Shown here one piece after another: positions 40,301-51,177 of a stretch of 64,000 nucleotides of DNA (position 1 is its first letter; each line of letters opens with the position of its first letter). The translations under genes were made by a program, and so were the position numbers. Under the pieces are notes generated by a model that saw nothing but the letters and a program-made list of their open reading frames with translations, did no database searches and was not told where the DNA came from. The DNA comes from Nymphaea colorata (taxonomy: Eukaryota > Streptophyta > Magnoliopsida > Nymphaeales > Nymphaeaceae), in contig NC_045148.1 of NCBI RefSeq assembly GCF_008831285.2, forward strand, positions 9,615,001-9,679,000. The letters run 5' to 3'.

Positions 40301-41482
40301 CTTTGTCGTCCTTGGTGGTGAGAGATACATCTGTACCACTGAGGTTGAAGAGCCACTCATTGCCCAAAACACAGTTTCCGAAATTTACAAAGAACCAACA
40401 TGGAGGGAAATACCACAAAACTTGCCTGAATTCGACACTTTTTTTCAATGTCGATGGCAATCTTACAAATTTGCTTGCGGAGGTAGTTTGAAATGCATCC
40501 ACACGGTAATTATAGATCTCTTTTTCATGTACATCTATAAAGTTCAATTCAAGTGAAGACATGATCAATTAAAACCATGAATCCTTCCCAAGAACTGCAA
40601 GTTTCCTCCCGCTTCGACCACGGTTTTACAGCTTAAAAGAGATTCTAATTTGTCTTCCAGGGATGAAGCAATTCAAGTTCTGGGTTCTACCAAATTCTCC
40701 AAATATCTCATGCGTAACATCATTATCCACAAAAAGGTAAAGAAACTTACCCGTTGTAGCAATTGACAGAACTCCATCTGTAGGTCAATTATATAAAGAG
40801 AATAAGTGGAGAACGCCAATTATTAAGTAATATGAATTTAGTACCCAAATTCAAACGGTCCACTTCAGTACACCATATTCCGAGAGAATTTACCCCATAA
40901 ACCGCAGAATTCATGATTGCCCAAAACTTGAAACTCTGATAAGTCGATCATATCTCCAGTATCCGATACTAAATTGCCAAAAAACAGCGAAGAGAGAAAT
41001 ATTTCATCAGTTCAGACCATCTTGAAATGGAAAGTAAATATCAGGATCCTAAAAGGCTCAAAATAATTAACAACTTGTTAGGATCACATGCAAAATTGAA
41101 ATGGGATTCGAAAATCAAGAAGCACACGAATAAGCAACACCTTCATGTCGATGTCATGAGAAAAAAGTCAGAAAACATACAAAAAAAAGGCAAACGACGA
41201 CAAAAGTTCACCTGAGATCCTTAGGTCGAGATCAAGACATCTCTTGACGACGATTGAAACCCGGCACAGCCGATTGCTGGATCGGCACCGTTGGATTGCT
41301 GAATTGATAAGCTGAGAAGATCGAACAATAGATCCAATGCAAATCAGCAAAATTAGTGAAAATAATCAGAGAAAATGACCAATAGAGTTTAATTCTCTCA
41401 AGAATCGTGCGAGAACAAGATTGAAGAAAGCTAGAACAGAACATACGAATCGATACAGAGTTTGCGTCGAAGAGGACGCCAT
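37317..41482 (-). CDS. MTOPVIB: Meiotic topoisomerase VI B-like protein MTOPVIB, 12 exons
   Basis: Exons on the minus strand: 41482-41447, 41311-41212, 40968-40894, 40777-40751, 40534-40426, 40338-40263, 40168-40148, 39323-39130, 38835-38694, 38353-38157, 38077-37948, 37637-37317. They join to 475 residues without a stop, close to the roughly 490 of the Arabidopsis protein. The family partners SPO11-1 and SPO11-2 in the complex that makes meiotic double-strand breaks. Recognisable pieces: LINSAIQRCRSSNRLCR at the N-terminus; a degenerate GHKL motif SDTG (47-50); DGVLSIATTG; SGTDVSL; YFENFVPC with INWKDYGL in the transducer region; and RTIAGLILSSNDD followed by CAVLLGIQPSDLG. The C-terminal tail is acidic. 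Odd points are a 21-nt exon (40168-40148), a 27-nt exon (40777-40751), and a GC-AG intron after 40426 with a perfect AG|GCAAGT donor. Identity rests on remembered family pattern. The N-terminal exon is the least certain. Confidence 0.82.
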
Positions 41483-41937
41483 GAGGGACGGATTCCGGGA
41501 GGGAGGGGAGAAAGCAGAAGGACATGGAATGGAACTCGAGTCCTGGTCACGTTTTAGTAGTAGTCTTTACTGCAGTGATTGGCCTTGATATTTAGGTGCT
41601 CATCGGTGTTAGCTCACGAGCGCTAATTTCTCTAACAAGCGTGGAACATTGGCGGGAACATGGGCGGGCTCCAATTCAGTTCGGGTCGGGTACATTAATA
41701 TGCGGAATTGGGTAAGGAACTAAACTGATTCTGATAAAGCCTCATATGTTAATTCGGTTAAGGTTTTGGCTCCCCTCTACGTGCTTGACGCCTATTGGTA
41801 TAAAATTCTTCGTTCGGATCCGGTTCTTACCCTAGATTCCATCAGCCAATATATGTACCCAAGTGAGCCTGTATAAAGATATTTGACATAGATAGAGCTT
41901 ATAAAGAAACCAATGCAAGTCCATTAACATATGTCTC
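41483..41937. other. MTOPVIB promoter side
   Basis: Upstream of the minus-strand MTOPVIB start. No clear TATA box and no gene seen. Confidence 0.45.
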
Positions 41938-41939
41938 AA

Positions 41940-42080
41940 TGGGCCTAGCACAACCAGGTGGCAAGGTGGCCCGTATTATCTGAAGTTCGAATCTTGTGAT
42001 TATTATCACGTTTTAATGTGCTACTCTTTTAGGTTTCAAACGGTGATAAACACGGTACTTGAATTAAAAGATATATCATT
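41940..42080 (+). mobile_element. SINE-like element with Pol III boxes
   Basis: TAGCACAACCAGG (41946-41958) fits a tRNA-type A box and GTTCGAATC (41984-41992) a B box, 26 bp apart, closer than the usual 30-40 bp. The sequence is tRNA-like only around the two boxes and lacks an acceptor stem, so it is a SINE head rather than a tRNA gene. The 3' limit is uncertain. Confidence 0.6.
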
Positions 42081-42226
42081 GATCCAGCGAAGTCCTTAAA
42101 GCACGCCAAAAACTTAGAAATATAAGGGTATAGCTTTGAGGGTTTTATACTCAGGGCAATTTCTCCTAAGTAAATATTAAGAAAAAAAAATCAATCAACA
42201 TATATAATTTACTTATACTAAGGTAC

Positions 42227-42475
42227 AAAATTTCACATAAAAGATCTCAGGGGTGGGCATCGATGCATATCTAACAATACACTAAAAGGTTTTTCTAAAT
42301 AAGTATAAAAGGAATAAGTATAAAAGGAATAACGATAGTAGAGTTATCAGTGTATATAATACTATTTTACAAATAAATATTTGAAATAGCATGTTTTTGT
42401 AGTCATATTTTGCTAATCATGGTGAGCAAGTGCTTTCTTTGAACTTCGAGATACAAAACTAATTAATACCATAGG
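42227..42475 (+). repeat. Dispersed repeat, copy 1, cut by an LTR
   Basis: Shares blocks with 50211-50392: AAAATTTCACA, AAGATCT, ATCGATG, ATATCTA, CAATACA, TAAAAGGTTTT, ACATATAATA/TATATAATAC, ATTTTACAAATAA, TTGAAATAGCAT, GGTGAGCAAGTGC and ACAAAAC. It carries a local duplication of AAGTATAAAAGGAAT. It ends exactly where the LTR end TGTCACGGGCC begins at 42476, so the LTR element probably inserted into it. Confidence 0.75.
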
Positions 42476-44850
42476 TGTCACGGGCCGACTCTTTCGGACT
42501 GCGCGGCGCGGCAAACCCTCGCTAGTAAGCCGCAAGCCTTCGCCTCGTTCAAGTGGGCGCAAATCACTTGAACGCTTTTAAAAAACGCAAGACACAAAAT
42601 GCACAAGAGTGAGGAAAGAAAACTCGCAATATATTCACTTAAGCATATGAGTACATCACGAGGAAAAACAAGTAAGCATTTACACTTTACTTACAAGGGA
42701 TGACCAAAGCCGCTTACAGAATTCTCATGCCGACCATCCAAAACAAAGAATCCTCATATTACACTTAGGGCCATTTTGGGAGCCGGTACAGGTGAACACT
42801 AGAGCTTACACCAAAACTCCACATAAGCAAAGAAAGTACATTGCAAAGCAAAAGACTATACAGACTCTAGACATAGGGGAACATGCTCCACCCTTCAAAT
42901 CAAGCGCCTTCCTCGACGCTAGCAGCTTCGTGGTAGACCTTGACTTCTTTTATGGCTTTGCTTCAAACGAAAGACATACTCCCAAGTTGGCTGGTCTTCG
43001 TCTACTCACCTGACCAAGTATCAGCTTCGGTTCCCCAAGGTAGTTATGTTGTGCCGAAGGATCTGGTCCAACTGTCGGTCGATGGTCCTCCGGGTCGAAG
43101 CAGCTCGTTGCAAGATTGGTTCTCGCCGCGACTAGCTTCTCTCCGGGTCTTCAGCGTCAGCATAGAAGGGTTGAAGGTTGCGGACATGGAACACATGATG
43201 CGCCTTGAAGTCTAGCGGGAGATCTAACTTGTACGCTAGCTTTCCCATTCTCTGGACCATAGTAAATGGCCCTTCATACTTTTTGATATGTGCACGGTGT
43301 CGCCCACGAAAGATGTCTGCCCAGTCTGCGTAAAGCTTCACGAGGACTTGGTTGCCGCCTCGAAATTCCATCGACCCTCGTCTTTGATCTACAAGTTTCC
43401 TTAATTTTGTAGGGGCATGGCCCACTATATGTCGAGGTGGCCGCTATCTAGGGAGCTTCACAGGCATTGTCCAAGCGAATTCCTCTAAGACAGGCGTAAG
43501 CGCCTCTGGGACCAAACTAGGAGAGTTTTTAGACACTTCCCTAGTTGCCACCAAGTCCATCCCGTTGTCGTGCTTCGGGCCTTTGTTCAATTGAAGCGCA
43601 GATATCATCGCGACCTTACCCTTGTCTTTTCTCAGTGTTACCGTTGGCACCATGCAAGGAGACTTCTCATCCATAATGCTGACACTACACAAATGTGGCA
43701 TCGGGACCATCTTCGCTGCACTAAGGAGCTCCATGCCGAGAATCATCTAGTAACCATCCATCGGGACCACGGAGAAGTTGGCTTTTCTGACCAACTCTCA
43801 ATCTTCACAACCACATCACGAGCCACTCTATGGATGAGTTTTGCCTCTGAGTTGACTGCTTTCATGTGCAACTCTCCCCTCTCAAGGGTGAGGCCTAATA
43901 TCCTCGCCTTCACAACTGAGACAAAATTGTGCGTGGCACCCGTATCTATCATAGCCATTGTAGGCGTTCCATTCACCAGAATCTCAATATACATGAGTTC
44001 CCTGGAAGCGTCGTCACCTTGGCTTTCTTTTCACGTTTCAGTGAGTTGAGAAGCTGAAGTGCACCAATCCTCGATTCTTCCCCTTCTTCAGTCCCGCCTT
44101 CGGTGGCCCTCGCGACATTGGCATGTTCGGTAGGGTGTTCTCCTCCGCAGACCCAACAAGTCATTTCTCTTGATGGCCCATTGTTGTCCTTGCGAAAGAA
44201 GGGTTTTCTGTTGGCTGGCTTCTGGGATAATGATTCATTTATGTTGTCTCGACATTCCTCCCTCTTACCGCCGTGGTCAGACTCCTTCGTAGACTTGAAG
44301 GTATCTGTGTAGTTTCTGCGTTGGGTGTCGGCCAAGTGCTCGGCTGCCACATAGACCTGCTCTAAGGTCTCAGGATTCGATCTCTCTATGTTGGCTTGGG
44401 CCCAAGATTGAAGCCTATGATGAACCAGTGTAGTTTGTCATTTTCTGGCATCATAGACACATTCAACATGACCTTTTGATAGGCCCAGATATATCTCAAG
44501 GCACCAGTCTGTTTCAAGTCTGTTTCAGGTTTGCAACCAACCTATAGGCGTGTCTTTCAGCATTCACGGGCATGAAGTATCCCTTCAACTGTTTGCATAA
44601 GTCGACGAAGGTACGAATCGTGCAGTCCCCGTTCTCAATGTCTAACATTTTGCATCTCCACCAAGCCACAACATCTCCCTCTAACAACATTGTTGCGATC
44701 TTGATCTTCAAGTCCTCTTCTACTACGTTCTGCAAGTCCCTCTCCAATCGCTTCTCCAGATTGAGCAAAATCTGGGCTCTGATACCAGCTATCACGGGCC
44801 GATTCTTTCAGACAGCGCAGTGCGACAAACTCTCGCCAGTAATGAGACAT
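42476..44850 (-). mobile_element. Internally deleted Ty3/gypsy (chromovirus-like) retrotransposon
   Basis: Read on the minus strand: a 57-bp remnant of the 5' LTR (44846-44790); a primer-binding site TGGTATCAGAGC (44787-44776) complementary to initiator tRNA-Met; gag with LEGDVVAWWR (about 44795-44514); a zinc-knuckle-like CWVCGGEHPTEH near 44165; an aspartic protease with MIDTGATHNFVS near 43950; then, after about 43440, the integrase C-terminal region with YEGPFTMVQRMGKLAYKLDL. Reverse transcriptase, RNase H and the integrase core are missing. A degenerate chromodomain-like stretch may follow to about 42880. The 3' LTR ends at 42476 with TGTCACGGGCC (plus strand). Frames are broken by stops. 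Dead element. Confidence 0.88.
44776..44787 (-). other. Primer-binding site (initiator tRNA-Met type)
   Basis: TGGTATCAGAGC on the minus strand, two bases from the end of the truncated 5' LTR. It fixes the orientation of the element. Confidence 0.85.
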
Positions 44851-44865
44851 AGCTCATTACTGGCG
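44834..44865. repeat. Perfect inverted repeat at the truncated LTR
   Basis: CGCCAGTAATGAG and CTCATTACTGGCG form a 13-bp perfect stem with a 6-nt loop, exactly where the 5' LTR homology stops. GACATAGCTCA occurs twice here (44846 and 44864). Confidence 0.9.
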
Positions 44866-46094
44866 ACATAGCTCAGTCCGCCCCTGTGCCCACACACATG
44901 AAGTGCAATGTAGCTAAAGTAGTTCCCAAGAGTCACTATGTCCAGTTCCCACTTTAGTAGATCACAAGATCATTTGTAGCCGATTCTTGGCTTTGGTGAA
45001 AGAGCAAGTTGCATAAGCAACCCCAAGTTTTCTCACTTTCAATTCCAACCACATGAAACATTGGCAACTGAGCTACCATTCGCAAAGCTAGATCACTTGT
45101 TGCTATCAATGTGGCTGGTGTGCCCTTTAACGGCAGACCAGGCAAACACTGCGGCCTAATCTTTTGTCCCTCGAAATGCTATGCCAATTTTGAGATCTGA
45201 TATCTCAAACAGCCAGAAATTCAGTTCATGGCAGACACAAAAGAGTTTGTAGGGATGCAAAATGGGTTGGAGACAGTGCGTAGGTCTTGTCAGTTAATCT
45301 TTTTTGCTGTCATGGATTTGACTCCCTGCCAAGCCGGCGAAGATAGCGGGCACCGACTCACAACGAAGGATGTCTGCAAGAAACTACAACAAGTTTGATG
45401 ACCTTCCTGGTAAGATGATCCCCTTAGTTAAATTCATGAAAACAAGCTTAAATCATGAAAACAGTATTGTATCGTCTCTGTATCACAATTACCATTCAAA
45501 AGGGCTTGAAGCAGTGGGGGAGCGGAGCCACATACTACACCAGCCCCTCAATGTTTCTTTATTTTTATTTTCAAATAGTTTCTCTCTTATATATAAGAGT
45601 GTCCCTTTGAATATGGAAATTTGTGAATGAGGGCTCCTCCAGAAAATTTTTTGAAAATTGCGGAAGAATCCCCTCACTGGTCCTGTGACTTATTGTTCTA
45701 TTTTGGGGATATAGGTGGTCGTGCCATTTACCAAAATTTCTATTTTTTCCTAAAGCTACTGTCTGTCCAAATATGATTGAAACTAAGCTTCTTGATAATT
45801 GAGTTTATACCAAAAGTTGGTCTTATATGATGAGAAGCATTGCATCCGTTTTGGAAAGGAAACTTATGAATGCCAACTAGATGTCTCGAGTTATTAATTA
45901 GTTCAAAGCCCACAAGAACCGAAAGAAACGACCAATTTGGGTAGGTCTTACGTAGGATAAAATGTCTTGCCAGCAATTACTAGTTAGTACACAAGATGGG
46001 GAATGATATGTCAATCAAAAGGTAGGGTAGTCGTGAATATGTTGAAAATTGGTACACTAAATGTCAAAACCATTAATTACGTTCATATTCATAG
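44866..46094. other. Intergenic, weak reading frames and a decayed repeat
   Basis: A minus-strand frame at 45145-44954 (with GLPLKGTPATLIATSDLALR) looks protein-like but I recognise no family. At about 45505-45690, GGGGGAGCGGAGCCAC followed by CAGCCCCTCAA and long T/A runs belongs to the GGGGCGGAGCCA decayed repeat class. No gene supported. Confidence 0.4.
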
Positions 46095-46188
46095 GGGCGG
46101 TATGAAGTATAGCATGGTGTCACCCTTAAGCACCGAAAGCAGGGCGGTATGAAGTATAGCATGGTGTCACCCTTAAGCACCGAAAGCA
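46095..46188. repeat. 47-bp tandem duplication
   Basis: GGGCGGTATGAAGTATAGCA recurs at 46095 and 46142. The two copies are identical over 47 bp, so the event is recent. Confidence 0.93.
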
Positions 46189-46691
46189 GGTAGAGTACTC
46201 TGGAGGGATTGGGGGGAAGGGTAGAAGTTGCCGGCATTTTGTTGTGGTAGGATGAAATACTCTTGCTCACCGACATAGAGGCTGTCGGTAACTATGGGTT
46301 TGTCTGTCAAAGTACAGAGAACGTACAAATAGATTATTATTGATCGTACGTCTTGAGAAAAGATGAAGACTTTATAAATGCATGGGGCCTACAATCAATA
46401 ATTCTCCCTTTAGCTTTCTCAATAGGAATTGAAATTAATGAGCTAGCTAACCAGAGGGCCTTCAAATCCACCAAACTAGGGAAACATGGTTAATTTTGTG
46501 CCAAATTGTTATGACTATTATCAAACTTAAGTTCAACAATCGCCCATGTTCCTAGATTCTTTAGTGTGAGAACCGAAGCCAAGAGGGGTCAAGTGCAGCC
46601 AGACTAGGCGCATGCGTTATTGTTGGTCAAGATTCAAGTCATTATATTATCAACCGTGAACATGCTAACCTTAACCTCTAACCTTAACCTT

Positions 46692-46769
46692 TGTATGTAT
46701 GTATGTATGTATGTATGTATGTAGTTTTTATAAAGTAAGTGTTTAGCTTTATATGTATGTATGTATGTA
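46692..46769. repeat. (TATG)n microsatellite, two blocks
   Basis: GTAT repeats at about 46692-46723 and 46752-46769. Confidence 0.9.
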
Positions 46770-49481
46770 ATTACTTTATAAATTATTGGAGGCCGCCAGT
46801 TAAGGTATATATGTGAGCGAAAAAAAGAAAGAGAGAATTTTCTTTAGTGTAGCCAAGTCATGACCATTCCTCACATCTTCATCTTTCTCTTGGAACGAAA
46901 GGAAAAAAGATATGCATGATTTGCCCAAGCTTAATTTCCCTCCTACTATACAAATTGCATGGGGTTTTAGCTATATAGTCACATGCATGATCCTAAGCGC
47001 TGGTGATGCAAATAATACTCTCTCAAGGTTTGTTTTTTGAAGATAATGAAAAAAGACACACCCTGCTACTTGGTAGAAATTAGCGTTCTCTCTGGATACT
47101 AATCCGTTGCTTATCATTGAAAACCTTTATTAAAATGTTACGTTTCATAAACTATTATCAATATATTGCTGTAATCAGTGGACACCCTGCTTAATGAAGA
47201 TCAAGTTTTGTCATGTAAGTAAACAAAAATAAAAAGTCTCATGGCTTGGCACCAAAGTTTTTATTTTGACTATGAGAAGCATCAACCTCTTTGGATCACC
47301 AATGTTTAAGTTGAAGCATTGCAGGAGCAATATCTCAAGATACTGAAAGCAAGCCTTGTACCTCAAGAAGACAAGGGATTGAGTGAAAACTTATCCGCCT
47401 TGCTGGATGATAGGCCTTTCCTATTCACCTGAAAAAATCACCAATTATGCATTTAGAAATGATTTTTTTTTTACCGATTTGGAAATTCTAACAGACAATT
47501 CGTGCAAAACATGGTGGATGTTCGAAGTCGATTGCTCACATCATTGTTTGACCCTTCATAAGCCACCACCTCATGATTCTATAAGAAGAAAGCATTTTCA
47601 TCCTTTTAAAGGTTGTTTTTTCCTTTCCATTTCTGTCCTCACGAGAAGGGTGGTTCTTGGCTTTCCTTATCAAAGGCATTTTGGTAATTAATGCATATGA
47701 AAAACATATAACCTACTTGATGATTAATAAATAAAACTTTATGTATACATTTTCTATGAACGGGACTATCATCCCAAACCTCTTTCTCTTCCTAACTTCA
47801 GGGTCCAAGGTTGCATCAAGGCTTGGTATGCATATATCATGAACTTGATGTTGAGTTTAACGTATATGATACAGAAGCATAGCATTCATGGAAATTGAAA
47901 TGATTCAAGCCCGACCAGCTACACTATGCCCCTTAAAGCGACCTTATGCACACATTCGATCAGATATTCTCATCCTAAGAATTATAGATGTCTACGTTAA
48001 GACTAACAAAGATCTCGTCTTATGGTTGGAAATTGGAGAAGAAGCATAAAAGCCAGGGTATCGTCTCCATGGCATCAATGATTGGGATTCCACAGGTCTT
48101 CTCTTTGCTCCTTGAATTCATGGGCACCCGTACTACGTCGACAACGAAAGACCAACGCAACAAACCCTGATGCGTCGAGCAAAAATTCTGGCCACACAAC
48201 GCTGCGCCCAATCGAAGCTACGCTTAAATGCAACTTTCCATGCGCAGTGACAACTGCTTCCTCTTAAAGAAACAGGGGAGAAAATGGATGGTGCTCAAGA
48301 ATTTATATGGCTCGAATCTTATCCCTGAAGTCACGCCTTCAAAAAGCAAAGTCGGTTCATGTTTCATGAAAAATGATCATGGCATCTACTGCTCCAGCCC
48401 TTCCCCAATGTTCATGAAGGTACATGTGTGAGTCTTTATATCTATGCATGTGCATGTATATGAATGTATGTATGTGTTTTAACATGGGCTTTTCGAGCGT
48501 TGCATGTTAAATTCACTAGTTTTTTGTAGGTTTTCACCATTAATAGACTCTTTCCTATGGCTTTTTCTATTCAATTTTCTTGGAAAAAGGGTGTTTGGTT
48601 CTTGAATATCCATTAATTTTTTTTATGATGATATTTGTTTATTTTGGAATTCTTCCCTAGTTTTTTATCATGTTTGTTCATTTCCCAGTTTTTTGGATGC
48701 CTTCTTTTATATATGTTGTTATTGTGCCTTCTTTTAACCATATAATATAGGTAATCACGTCTATTCATTACAGGCTTATAATGGCATGTTTTTTTTATCT
48801 CCTACGATAACAAGCTTTTTTTTGTAACTTACAAGTAATAATATATTCAATTCTTGCTCCATATATGTTTCACTAGCTAGCTGCTTGGAAAGTCTAGGTC
48901 TAAAAACATCTGGAATTTATGAGATGTGTACGTAGAGGTGATTGAATGTAACCAAAAGATATATTAATGCATGCAAAGATCACAATGTGAAGAAAATCCA
49001 AGGCCTTGACTCAACCATTTTCACAATCAACCAAAGTAGAAGGAAGTGAAATTTTAACTTCTGAATGTCAGTTTTTTTTACTGTTCCAAGACTTGAAACT
49101 TGAAAACCATACATATTTCAAAAGATAAAAAAAAAATCATGCAAAATTCTTGTCCTGCGAGCACTGCCCACTGCTCAATTCACACTTGGCAGGTGTTAAT
49201 GCAACTCGCTTCTTGATTTGACAGCTTTGATTTCAATTATTCACCTCACTTCATGTGATGACTTCTTCCTTTTTCTTTCCCTTTTTTTTTCTTAATAAGC
49301 CTCTCCAAGTGCCAATCTTTTGGCCTTCTAAATCAAGCAGACTCCACAAAAATCACCTAATAGTGAAGACGACGGTGCCTTGTCATCTTTGGTTAGAGTG
49401 AGAAATCACCCATTATCTCTCCCTCTTTCCCTCTCTCTCTCCTCCTTTCTCTCTCTCTAAAAGCACCACACATCTCCTTCC
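46770..49481. other. Spacer upstream of the MYB gene
   Basis: AT-rich intergenic DNA. A decayed SINE head lies at about 47904-47940 on the minus strand. Short frames around 47383-48431 have no recognisable family. A CT-rich tract at about 49417-49459 precedes the MYB promoter. Confidence 0.5.
47904..47940 (-). mobile_element. SINE head fragment
   Basis: On the minus strand AAGGGGCATAGTGTAGCTGG resembles AAGGGGCATAAGGTAGCTAG of the SINE-like copy near 55600. Only the head is preserved. Confidence 0.4.
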
Positions 49482-49488
49482 TATAAAT
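49482..49488 (+). promoter_or_regulatory. TATA-like box of the MYB gene
   Basis: TATAAAT only 41 bp before the ATG, after a CT-rich tract. If used, the leader would be very short. Confidence 0.45.
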
Positions 49489-49528
49489 TCAACCGAGATT
49501 AGTTTAACTCTTGTTCTTACGGGGTGCA

Positions 49529-51141
49529 ATGGATAAGCACTGCAACACCAACGAACAAGGTGAAACGAGGAAAGGGCCATGGACCATGGAGGAAGACATG
49601 ATCCTCATCAACTATGTCAGCACTCATGGTGAAGGCCTCTGGAACTCCCTAGCAAGATTGGCAGGTAACGCTCTTGTCGAGTTCTGCTTTCTCTTCAAGA
49701 AAAGACAAATCAAAAGGCCACAAAAAGAAGAAGAAGCCTCTATTTTTCTTCGGAATTCATCTGTTTTCTTTTGTTCCTTGCCTTCTGCTTTGTGCAGGAC
49801 TGAAGCGCACAGGGAAAAGTTGCAGGCTGAGATGGCTGAACTACCTGAAACCTGATGTTAGACGTGGAAATATCACGCCCGAGGAGCAACTCCTGATACT
49901 GCAACTGCACTCCAAGTGGGGGAACAGGTCTAGATATGTCGAGTTGAATCTTCCTGCGTTCTTCCTTTTTTAATCATTTCATAGGAACTGGGAAATGGTA
50001 TTTCTTTGATGCAATTCGGCAGAGATCAACGGCTCGCAGAGATCAAGTTTTGCATATGATCTGTTCGGGCTTATTTAATTGCTTTCTCTCATAAATATCT
50101 CTCTTTTCCTCCCCTTTCTCTGGGTTTCATGCATGGCTATTTAACTTCTTTTATATATATATATATATGTGTACAAATATAACAAAGAAGAATAGAATAG
50201 AAAAGAGTCACAAAATTTCACAGGAAAGATCTGAAGGTGTGGCGATCGATGTATATCTAGCAATACATTAAAAGGTTTTAGGGTTGCCAGTACATATAAT
50301 ATTATTTTACAAATAATTTTTTGAAATAGCATCCACATTTTTTCTAATCTTGGTGAGCAAGTGCCAATACAAAACTTAATACCGTGGGTGTTGTTTGGCT
50401 TAATGCAACGGTTACATATTGTTTCATGAATTTGTTCCAAAAATTTGAACTGATGCATAAATTATTATAACTATATCTTAATTTTTGAGATAGATTCATG
50501 AAATAATGGACAAATCAAATAAGGAACTAACGCTGCTTTCTCACTATAATTGTCATTATACCCTTGCCAAGACCATATTTTTTATTAATCAACTTTAAGA
50601 ATTGACCTTTACTTTTATATAATATTCGCTTGACAAAAAAACATTATGCTTTAAACTAGTTGAGACAAAGATTGAAACAAAATCTTGACAAAGGTAAATC
50701 CCGCAATACTTTATGTTTTTCGACAACCATTTCAAGAAAATATTGATAATTGTGAATTTAAAACACCACATGAAAACTATAGCCATATAACAAAATGAGT
50801 GAACCAAAAATTAATACCCAATGACTTTTTCATCTGTCGCATTATAGTATTAGTTTGTTCTAATTAACTTCATGCTTGTGCCCCCTAAATATTCTTTTGC
50901 TTGATAGGCCATTAGTTATACCAGTTTTTGTGAAGCTGACAACACCATTAGATCCTAAAAAGGCGATTTTTTGTGGTCAATATGTTAGTTGCCTAACCTC
51001 TGACGAACATGGTTTCATATATATGTGAAGTGGAACTCCTCACTTTTTTTACCTACTTTTCTGTTTGTTGCATTAATTAACTGATTTTTTCCTGCTTTTG
51101 AAATTGATTATATTATTATTATTTCTCTCTCTCTCTCTACA

Positions 51142-51177
<36 letters not shown>

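Noticed and set aside
41940-42020. tRNA gene
   Set aside because: A and B boxes are present but no acceptor stem or anticodon arm can be folded; SINE head is the better call.
46676-46695. Telomere-like CTAACCTTAACC words
   Set aside because: Not the plant telomere unit CCCTAAA and only a few imperfect copies.
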